Below are positions 1 through 5,279 of a stretch of 7,100 bases of DNA, one piece after another; position 1 is the stretch's first letter, and every line of letters starts with the position of its first letter. The translations under genes and the position numbers were made by a program. The notes beneath the pieces were generated by a model. That model saw nothing but the letters and a program-made list of their open reading frames with translations. It was not told where the DNA came from and searched no databases. Source of the DNA: an uncultured archaeon (GTDB lineage: Archaea; Halobacteriota; Methanosarcinia; Methanotrichales; Methanotrichaceae); contig CABMDX010000015.1 of the NCBI GenBank assembly GCA_902385025.1, positions 1-7,100 of the forward strand. Reading direction: 5' to 3'.

Positions 1-1574
1 AGGTACGAATCACGCACAGATTTCGGCAGAGAGTCCATTATCTCCCTTATCTGTGTTCGATCGTCTGGGAGCTCTCCGCCTGCCGCCTCCTTGATATAGG
101 TGGCTATACTTGTGGCGCTTTCAGTTCGATCTTCTCTGAATGCAAGAAGATAATTGGAGAACACATCCATCCACTTGAGATTATGCGGATCGGTAACATC
201 TTCAGCCTGAACCAGGAATTTAAGGGAGTCTGTTCCACCATAAACCGCCTTCATGTGTCTTAAATCGATAAGTGGAGACAGGTCCTGTGGGATGTAATTC
301 TTTGTGTCGGTCTCAATTGGGACAAGCGCGTCGAAATAATTGCCTGCGATGGCAAAAACCAGAGCCACAGCAAGCACTGCCTTCCACCGCTCGACACAAA
401 AGCTTGCGGTCTTCTCTATGAAGGCTCCAATCGCCGAACCATCATCCAGGTGGCCTTCAGCATTCTTTTTTCTGGGCGATTTTTGCTCTGACTGATAAAG
501 GACTGTTATATTGACGAAGAGGGCAGAGAGATAACACATGACAAGGCCTATCATGCAGATCTTTCCGAAATCATTGATGGATGGGACGGAGGAGCTGAGA
601 AGCGCAGTGAATCCCGCTTCGGTCACAGTCAGGGCGATGATCACTGGAATGGCGGTGTGCTTGACCGCAGAGATGGCGGCATTTGCCGGGGATTTGCCTT
701 TGAGCAATTCCTCGTCTATCCGGTTATGGAATTGGATGGCATAGTCTATGCCTAGCCCAATCATGATGGGAAAAGCAGCAAATGTGACCATGCTCATGCG
801 CAAATGAAGGAAGCCCATAGCTCCGAGGGTCCAGAATATGCCCAGAAGGACGACAGGAAGAGGAAGCAGCGGCCACCTGACATGTCTGAAGACCAAAAGC
901 AATGCAACCACCATCAGCACTCCGCATAGCATAAGGACTGAGCCGTTGCTGTTATTCATCATCGCAACAATTGCAGCCTGAAAAGATGGATCGCCTGTGA
1001 CTGTGGTCCCGTAGCCCGCAGGAAAAACCGCAAAATCAACTGCCTTATTTATTTCCAAAAGAAGCTCACTCCTTTGCTCTTCTGTCAGAGTGGTGGTTGT
1101 GGGCATCCCAACCATAATCCTGGTATGCTTGCGATCGGGCATAAGCCCCTGGATTGAAGAGCCGGCACCATCCAGAATCTCATCTATCTTCTCCTGGGAA
1201 GGAATACGGCGGATGCCACTATTTTCATATTCAGCATCGGCCACGATGTCGGCTATGCTCTGGACGCTGATCACATTGGGAATCTTCTTCATGTGATCTG
1301 AGAAGCGCAAGCTGGCTTTCAGAACATCAGCCTTTGCCACATCATCTCCTTCTACCAGAATAACATTGGCATCTGCGCCGAAATTTTCCTGATAAAGATG
1401 GTCGTATAATTGATAGAGGGCCGAGTCTTTTGACACAAAGCTGTCCGTAGTCATACCGGAGCTCTCTATCTGCTGGGCATATTGAACAGAAACCAGCGTC
1501 AGGAGAACCGCTACTGCTACGATTATTACTGGATTCCTGGTGATCCAGACCCCTAGTCGTTCCAAGCGGTTCAT
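1..1574 (-). CDS. RND/MMPL-superfamily exporter, HAE3-like (partial, C-terminus off the window)
   Basis: This reading frame is open for 524 codons without a stop and leaves the window at base 1. It encodes the first part of an RND permease, a proton-driven membrane exporter. Seen: a first membrane segment at about residues 16-32, a large extracytoplasmic domain (about 33-210), then hydrophobic segments at about 213-229, 234-253, 260-281, 308-326 and 339-360. A basic linker (about 361-396), a seventh segment (about 397-415) and the start of a second external domain follow. The fourth segment holds the family signature GLGIDYAIQFHNR, with Asp277. HAE3-type archaeal members usually run to about 750-800 residues, so the last third is missing here. 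The ATG at 1574 is chosen because AAAGG lies 10 bases upstream; an in-frame ATG at 1592 adds six residues. It is divergent from the MFS gene. Cargo is unknown; lipids, drugs or hydrophobic compounds are family possibilities. Confidence 0.88.
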   Translation of the reverse strand, partial: MNRLERLGVWITRNPVIIVAVAVLLTLVSVQYAQQIESSGMTTDSFVSKDSALYQLYDHLYQENFGADANVILVEGDDVAKADVLKASLRFSDHMKKIPNVISVQSIADIVADAEYENSGIRRIPSQEKIDEILDGAGSSIQGLMPDRKHTRIMVGMPTTTTLTEEQRSELLLEINKAVDFAVFPAGYGTTVTGDPSFQAAIVAMMNNSNGSVLMLCGVLMVVALLLVFRHVRWPLLPLPVVLLGIFWTLGAMGFLHLRMSMVTFAAFPIMIGLGIDYAIQFHNRIDEELLKGKSPANAAISAVKHTAIPVIIALTVTEAGFTALLSSSVPSINDFGKICMIGLVMCYLSALFVNITVLYQSEQKSPRKKNAEGHLDDGSAIGAFIEKTASFCVERWKAVLAVALVFAIAGNYFDALVPIETDTKNYIPQDLSPLIDLRHMKAVYGGTDSLKFLVQAEDVTDPHNLKWMDVFSNYLLAFREDRTESATSIATYIKEAAGGELPDDRTQIREIMDSLPKSVRDSY

Positions 1575-1587
1575 GCCAATAAAACCT

Positions 1588-1620
1588 TTCATTCGGATTT
1601 TGCCGAAAGAACCGAATGAA
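1588..1620. promoter_or_regulatory. Inverted repeat at the RND transcription start (candidate operator)
   Basis: TTCATTCGG at 1588-1596 is the exact reverse complement of CCGAATGAA at 1612-1620, with 15 bases between. A second, tighter pairing is TTCGG (1592-1596) with CCGAA (1603-1607). The palindrome lies between the TATA box and the start codon and covers the predicted transcription start. That suits a repressor operator, or an RNA hairpin in the leader. The regulator is unknown. Copy 2 of the repeat keeps this palindrome only in degraded form. Confidence 0.45.
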
Positions 1621-1625
1621 CATAG

Positions 1626-1642
1626 AATACTTAAACTTTGTG
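1626..1642 (-). promoter_or_regulatory. BRE/TATA promoter of the RND gene
   Basis: On the minus strand the sequence reads CACAAAGTTTAAGTATT: a purine-rich BRE-like ACAAAG followed by the TATA-like TTTAAGTATT. The box starts 52 bases before the ATG. With the usual archaeal spacing of about 25 bases, transcription would start near 1604 and give a leader of about 30 bases. The same 17 bases recur with one change upstream of the cupredoxin-like gene. Confidence 0.6.
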
Positions 1643-1891
1643 ATTGATCCGATTATTGTAAGCAACAAAGATATGTCCAGAAAAGACCCGGCCATTGATG
1701 CCTGCAGAATTGAAGATAGATGATAGATAATCTAAAAGCATGGCAATCAATTCCAGAATTTATCAGAAAAGGGAAATACAGCCTTGATCCACAATCTCTT
1801 TCTAGATGGCAATAAGGATTCAGGAGCCTATGCAGGATTGCACTACACCCGCGAGAGATATAGCCCCGCCACAAGATTTCGGGGATAAAAG
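1643..1891. other. Intergenic region ahead of the MFS gene
   Basis: About 250 bases between the RND promoter and the MFS start codon. I see no convincing gene; the overlapping minus-strand ORF at 1653-1874 has no recognisable features. A weak TATA-like GAGATATAGC at 1854-1863 could drive a nearly leaderless MFS transcript. CCCCG (1864-1868) can pair with CGGGG (1880-1884) just before the start codon. GATAGAT occurs twice in tandem near 1717-1728. No terminator or RNA gene is apparent. Confidence 0.5.
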
Positions 1892-3139
1892 ATGACCGAC
1901 AATTCTATTCCCCCACGACAAAAATATCTGGGAGAGATGGGATTGATCGCGCTTATAGCATTTCTGAGCGCCTTTGTCCCCCTGTCAACCGACCTCTATC
2001 TTCCTGCGCTCCCAGGAATGGCGAAATACTTCAGCGTCTCTGAGGACACGGCTAACCTCACATTGATACTGTTCTTCGTCTTTTTCGCCATAGGGACACT
2101 CTTTTGGGGACCACTGAGCGATAAGCATGGCAGAAGGCCGATATTGTTGATAGGGCTATTCATTTATTTTGCTGCCAGCATTGCCTGTGCAAGCGCCTTT
2201 GATATTCGTCACTTAATAGCATTTCGCATTCTGCAGGCAATCGGAGGCAGCGGTGCTTTTGCCGTGGCCACAGCCATGATCAAGGACGTTTATGACAGCA
2301 AGAGCAGGGAGCCGATTTTGGCTATGGTCCAGTCCATGGTCTTGATATCTCCGGCCGCTGCCCCGGTCCTTGGTGCTCTCCTGCTGAAGTTCCTGTCATG
2401 GAGAGGAGTGTTCCTGGCCCTGGCATTCATCGGCCTGCTGGCCCTGGCGGGAGGCATTGAATTGCAGGAGACGATTGGCAAACGCAGCCCGGAATCGGTG
2501 CTTTGGTTCCCAAGGAGGCTATACACGGTCGCAAGGAATCCGGGCTTTTCTTCCCTGCTCGCGCTGTCTTCTTTGCCGAGCATTTCCACGATGGCGTTCA
2601 TAGCCTCATCATCATATATTTATATAAACAGCTTTGGGCTCAGTGCCCAGGTTTACAGCTATTATTTCGCCATAAATGCTCTGGGCATGATCGGCGGCCC
2701 GATACTCTATATGAGGATATCCAGGAGATACAGCCGCAGATCGATTATCATTGCCTGCTTTGCGATGATATGTACGAGTGGCCTATTCATATCGCTTGCA
2801 GGCGGCATTCAGCCCTGGATGCTGACCATTATGCTCTTGCCGGCAACCATCTGTGCAAGCTGCGTGCGCACTCCCTGCGCAAATCTTGTGCTGGAGCAGC
2901 AAAAGGAGGACACGGGATCGGCTGCAGCTCTGCTGAGTTGCTTTGGCATCTTCGTGGGAAGCATTGGCATGACAGTAATATCCCTGAACTGGAGCAATAC
3001 GATAAGGGTCCTGGGCATGATGATGATCCTGGTAGGGCTGACATGTGAGGCACTATGGCTGCTTATCTCAAATAGGCCTTATGTGATGCAGGTTCCAGAG
3101 AGATATGTCGCTATGGCAAATAGAAAGTGCCCTGATTGA
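1892..3139 (+). CDS. MFS multidrug transporter, Bcr/CflA (DHA1) type
   Basis: This 415-residue protein has the length and hydrophobic pattern of a 12-helix major facilitator, an inner-membrane proton antiporter for drugs or metabolites. Seen: the first helix ends in LSAFVPLSTDLYLPALP (about 25-41), typical of the Bcr/CflA branch with its membrane-embedded Asp34. Motif A, GPLSDKHGRRP, lies at 73-83 between helices 2 and 3. Motif B, FRILQAIGGSG, with Arg112, is in helix 4. A Pro/Gly-rich motif C-like stretch, LISPAAAPVLGALL, is at 151-164 in helix 5. A long basic loop around 190-217 separates the two halves. The ATG at 1892 gives the expected short cytoplasmic N-terminus; the only upstream ribosome-site candidate is a weak GGGGAT. 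It is divergent from the RND exporter and convergent with the cupredoxin-like gene. The substrate cannot be assigned; chloramphenicol, bicyclomycin and sulfonamides are family precedents only. Confidence 0.9.
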   Translation: MTDNSIPPRQKYLGEMGLIALIAFLSAFVPLSTDLYLPALPGMAKYFSVSEDTANLTLILFFVFFAIGTLFWGPLSDKHGRRPILLIGLFIYFAASIACASAFDIRHLIAFRILQAIGGSGAFAVATAMIKDVYDSKSREPILAMVQSMVLISPAAAPVLGALLLKFLSWRGVFLALAFIGLLALAGGIELQETIGKRSPESVLWFPRRLYTVARNPGFSSLLALSSLPSISTMAFIASSSYIYINSFGLSAQVYSYYFAINALGMIGGPILYMRISRRYSRRSIIIACFAMICTSGLFISLAGGIQPWMLTIMLLPATICASCVRTPCANLVLEQQKEDTGSAAALLSCFGIFVGSIGMTVISLNWSNTIRVLGMMMILVGLTCEALWLLISNRPYVMQVPERYVAMANRKCPD

Positions 3140-3182
3140 TGGCGAATTTCTCTATTATGCACATCGAAGCAATTAAAATGTG

Positions 3183-3197
3183 AAAAAAGATAAAATT
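3183..3197 (-). terminator. U-rich terminator of the cupredoxin-like gene
   Basis: Read on the minus strand, AATTTTATCTTTTTT lies about 20 bases beyond the TAG of the cupredoxin-like gene. Archaeal transcription commonly stops at such U-rich tracts without a hairpin. No clear hairpin terminator for the convergent MFS gene is visible in the 75-base gap. Confidence 0.4.
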
Positions 3198-3214
3198 AGG
3201 AGCATTTTGCCAAT

Positions 3215-3568
3215 CTATGTGACAGTTATTTCTCCTTTTATCGATGGATTTGCTGCATCGGCAAAGCTATATGTGCCGGCTGCATCGAATTTATAGCTGA
3301 ATGAATCGCCACGATTCAAATCATTGGATTCGAAATTATCTCCTTTAATTTTATGAATATCATAATCTGCGTTGAGCCAAGTCACTGTGGTTCCCTTTTC
3401 AACGGTCAAATGGGTGGGAAAGAAAGCAGAGTTCTGGATGAGAATTGAGGCGTCCTTTGCATTCGATGAAGAGTTCGCCTGCTCTGCCAGGACGGGCAAT
3501 GACAGCACCAATACAGTGGCCATTATAGCAGCCATTATTGTCAAAGATACCAGACTTTTCTTGGACAT
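3215..3568 (-). CDS. Secreted cupredoxin-like protein with degenerate copper site
   Basis: The 117-residue product has a signal peptide: basic MSKK, a hydrophobic core to about residue 27, and VLA/EQ as a likely cleavage site after Ala28. A Ser/Asn-rich linker and a small beta-sandwich of the plastocyanin/amicyanin type follow. Seen: SAFFPTHLTVEKGTTVTWLNADYDIHKIKG matches the N-terminal half of the fold in shape, with the conserved first ligand His72. The second half, FDAAGTYSFADAANPSIKGEITV, keeps the scaffold. However, where the family has C-x-x-H-x-x-M, this protein has Asp104, Asn107 and Ile110, so three of four copper ligands are gone. A structural, scavenging or adhesion role is more likely than electron transfer. 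The start at 3568 is chosen because AAGGTG sits 5 bases upstream and a signal peptide begins there; the longer in-frame ORF to 3646 is not supported. It is convergent with the MFS gene. Confidence 0.82.
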   Translation of the reverse strand: MSKKSLVSLTIMAAIMATVLVLSLPVLAEQANSSSNAKDASILIQNSAFFPTHLTVEKGTTVTWLNADYDIHKIKGDNFESNDLNRGDSFSYKFDAAGTYSFADAANPSIKGEITVT

Positions 3569-3609
3569 ACTTGCACCTTCTTGGTCTTTTTTGCATTCGC
3601 CCAGAGCTC

Positions 3610-3660
3610 CTATTTTACAGGATTGATGATTCCTGTGTGGAGGCACTCCAAGCGGATCAT
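3610..3660 (-). pseudogene. Remnant of an RND gene start, or 16-residue leader ORF
   Basis: The ORF reads MIRLECLHTGIINPVK then TAG. It aligns with the RND exporter start MNRLERLGVWITRNPVI at 9 of 16 residues with one codon gap, and its promoter, AAAGG site and spacer are nearly the same. The simplest reading is that a second RND-like gene, or a copy of this one's 5' end, was lost here. What remains is its promoter and first codons, now ahead of the cupredoxin-like gene. It could instead be translated as a leader peptide: its stop is 41 bases before the cupredoxin start. Confidence 0.55.
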
Positions 3661-3728
3661 GCCAATAAAACCTTTTGTTCGGATTTTGTCGAATTAATTG
3701 AATGAACGCTAAATACTTAAACTTTGCG
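3647..3728 (-). repeat. Direct repeat copy 2, upstream of the cupredoxin-like gene
   Basis: This is the partner of 1561-1642, same strand, exactly 2086 bases away, with no gaps and 69 of 82 identical by eye. Weaker, codon-spaced similarity continues into the remnant ORF to about 3613. The TATA box to ATG distance (52 bases) is preserved. Differences cluster between the TATA box and the transcription start and in the palindrome arms. Confidence 0.9.
3712..3728 (-). promoter_or_regulatory. Proximal BRE/TATA promoter for the cupredoxin-like gene
   Basis: The minus strand reads CGCAAAGTTTAAGTATT, one base different from the RND promoter. Transcription would start near 3690, giving a leader of about 120 bases that includes the short remnant ORF. 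No TATA-like box lies between that ORF and the cupredoxin start, so this promoter or the one at 3764-3779 probably serves the gene. Confidence 0.5.
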
Positions 3729-3763
3729 GAATAGGTGCATGATTATGCAGTCCCAAAAGTCTG

Positions 3764-3779
3764 GCATTTATATTTTCGC
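3764..3779 (-). promoter_or_regulatory. Second, distal BRE/TATA candidate
   Basis: The minus strand reads GCGAAAATATAAATGC: a BRE-like GCGAAA followed by ATATAAAT, closer to the archaeal consensus than the box at 3712-3721. It would start transcription near 3740 toward the cupredoxin-like gene. It lies outside the duplicated block, so it may be the original promoter of this locus. Confidence 0.35.
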
Positions 3780-3808
3780 TTATTAGATCGCTTGTTATTA
3801 TGCCATAT

Positions 3809-3886
3809 GAAAAAGAAGAAAAGAGCCTTGCAGCAATAGATCTGAAAGATTAGAGCTAATTTGGCATGGAAAGCCAGAAGGCTTCC
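3809..3886 (-). terminator. Hairpin plus U-rich tract after the HDAC-family gene
   Basis: Downstream of the HDAC-family stop codon, on the minus strand, GGAAGCC and GGCTTTCC (3868-3886) form a hairpin of seven pairs with a TTCT loop and one bulge. About 45 bases further, CTCTTTTCTTCTTTTTC (3809-3825) is a pyrimidine tract of the kind archaeal polymerase terminates at. The hairpin and tract are too far apart for a classical bacterial terminator, so the tract is the likelier stop signal. Confidence 0.4.
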
Positions 3887-3900
3887 TCTGCCACCTCGCC

Positions 3901-5265
3901 CTAGTAGCCCTTCACTGTGTGGGTCATATTGTTATGGAACTTGAACTTATCCCGGTCCTTGTCCTGCAAATAGACATAGCCGATCCGTCTATCATCAACA
4001 TGCTCCTCATACTCCTCTGAGGCATCCTCCCGGCAACAGGAGCAGGCCTTTCGAGGGATGGAGACGCAGAAAGCACTGTTCAGAATCCCATACCCTCGCT
4101 GCGCCTGAGTGGATATGGTCATGTATCCGGCGCAGTTGGGACAGAGCCTGACCGACTCCTCCTGGCTCTCATTGATCATGTCTGTATCATAGAAGACGCG
4201 CTTTTTCCTGCGATAGAAGTCGCCTGCACCCTCCAGCGCCTGAGCTACCAAATCATCCCTATCGTCCCAGATCTTCTCAACCAGGGAGACTGTCTTCTCG
4301 ATCTCTCTTGTCATTTGCTCAGTCTGGACGAACCTGCCTGGGACATAATCCGGCTCTTTAACATGGGAGTAATCGAGGCCCGCCATAGCCTGGATGATAC
4401 CCGTGTTCACATAGGGCAGGGCCGTCTCCACGGCGTAACCACCCTCGAGCACGCAGATGTCAGGTGCCAGCTTCTCATTGAGCCTGGCATAGCCATTGGC
4501 TGAGAAGCGCATGTTGGCCAGAGGATCGGTGTAATGATTATCCTGGCCTGCGGAGTTCAGGATGAGATCCGGCTTGAACTCATCGAGGACGGGCAGGATA
4601 AGATTGTCGAGAACATAGTGAATGCCTTCGTCTGTAGTGCCCGGAGGCAGGGGAATGTTCAGCGTTCTCGCAAGCGCCTGCGGCCCGCCCATTTCATTGA
4701 CGAAGCCAGAGCCCGGGTAGAGAGTGTGGCCGTCCTGGTGGAAGGATATGCATAAAACATCCGGATCATGCCAGAAAATCTCCTGAGTTCCATCGCCATG
4801 ATGCACATCTGTATCGATAACCGCGATCCTCTTGTGGCCGTACTTCGTTCTCAGGTACTCGACCAAGACCGCCATATTGTTGATATTGCAAAAGCCACGG
4901 TTGCCGTGCACCACGCGCATGCTGTGATGGCCCGGCGGGCGCACCAGCGCAAAGCCGTTTCGAATCCTGCCATTCTCCAGGGCATCGGCCAAAGTGAGCG
5001 TGCTGCCAGCGGCAATGAGATGCGCTTCGGTGACCTGCGACTCCACATCTGGAACGCAGAAGTGGACACGGGCGATATCCTTCATCTCTGCCAGACGCGG
5101 CTTGTACTCCTCAATTGCTGGAAGGTCCATCAAACCTTCTTCGAAGATCTGATCACGGGTGTAGAGCAGCCGCTCCTCTCTCTCGGGATGAGTGGGCGAA
5201 ATCGCCCAGTCGAAGGCAGGGAAGAATATCAGGCCGGTCTTGCCGCATTTATTCTTGGATGACAT
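3901..5265 (-). CDS. HDAC / acetylpolyamine amidohydrolase family zinc deacetylase with Cys-rich C-terminus
   Basis: This 454-residue cytoplasmic enzyme has the complete arginase-fold deacetylase core. Seen: RPPGHHS with the catalytic His113-His114, GFCNINN (124-130), IDTDVHHGDG with zinc ligands Asp153 and His155, CISFHQDG (172-179), SAGQDNHYTDPLA with the third zinc ligand Asp242, and EGGY with transition-state Tyr277. These predict an active, zinc-dependent amide hydrolase. After the core, at about 320-365, comes a charged region. A tail then has CPNC (375-378), Cys400 and CSCC (408-411), suggesting a zinc-ribbon-like module absent from ordinary archaeal members. The start at 5265 is chosen because a perfect GGAGGTG lies six bases upstream; the frame stays open to 5346 inside the preceding gene, but that part lacks family similarity. 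Two bases separate it from the hydantoinase-family stop, so translation is coupled. Substrate may be archaeal chromatin proteins, acetylated polyamines or small molecules. Confidence 0.9.
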   Translation of the reverse strand: MSSKNKCGKTGLIFFPAFDWAISPTHPEREERLLYTRDQIFEEGLMDLPAIEEYKPRLAEMKDIARVHFCVPDVESQVTEAHLIAAGSTLTLADALENGRIRNGFALVRPPGHHSMRVVHGNRGFCNINNMAVLVEYLRTKYGHKRIAVIDTDVHHGDGTQEIFWHDPDVLCISFHQDGHTLYPGSGFVNEMGGPQALARTLNIPLPPGTTDEGIHYVLDNLILPVLDEFKPDLILNSAGQDNHYTDPLANMRFSANGYARLNEKLAPDICVLEGGYAVETALPYVNTGIIQAMAGLDYSHVKEPDYVPGRFVQTEQMTREIEKTVSLVEKIWDDRDDLVAQALEGAGDFYRRKKRVFYDTDMINESQEESVRLCPNCAGYMTISTQAQRGYGILNSAFCVSIPRKACSCCREDASEEYEEHVDDRRIGYVYLQDKDRDKFKFHNNMTHTVKGY

Positions 5266-5279
5266 TCCTAGCACCTCCC
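5266..5279 (-). promoter_or_regulatory. Ribosome binding site overlapping the upstream stop codon region
   Basis: The minus strand reads GGAGGTG (5272-5278), then CTAGGA, then the ATG of the deacetylase gene. The TAG inside this spacer ends the hydantoinase-family gene. The ribosome site is thus coded within the last codons of the upstream gene. This decides the deacetylase start and predicts translational coupling. Confidence 0.85.

Larger units (their letters stand above)
1561..1642 (-). repeat. Direct repeat copy 1: promoter, leader and start of the RND gene
   Basis: This 82-base block matches 3647-3728 without gaps, on the same strand, at 69 of 82 positions (counted by eye). It contains the TATA-like box, the presumed transcription start area, the AAAGG ribosome binding site, the ATG and the next 11 coding bases of the RND exporter. 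The longest perfectly shared stretches are the TATA region, CAAAATCCGAA, and the 18 bases AAAGGTTTTATTGGCATG. Confidence 0.9.

Noticed and set aside
1..1574. Possible frameshift or pseudogene, because this region has no complete ORF
   Set aside because: Reading codon by codon from 1574 gives an uninterrupted frame to the window edge with RND signatures in order; it is only cut by the window.
1342..1695. 117-codon minus-strand ORF overlapping the RND gene start
   Set aside because: It is out of frame with the RND gene, crosses its promoter and shows no family features.
1713..1730. Tandem GATAGAT units as a repeat element
   Set aside because: Only two short units in AT-rich intergenic DNA; chance is enough to explain them.
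2503..3048. 181-codon plus-strand ORF inside the MFS gene
   Set aside because: It is an alternative frame of a clearly recognisable transporter; its translation is rich in His and Cys with no domain pattern.
3569..3646. Longer start for the cupredoxin-like gene
   Set aside because: It would bury the signal peptide 26 residues inside the protein and lacks a good ribosome site.
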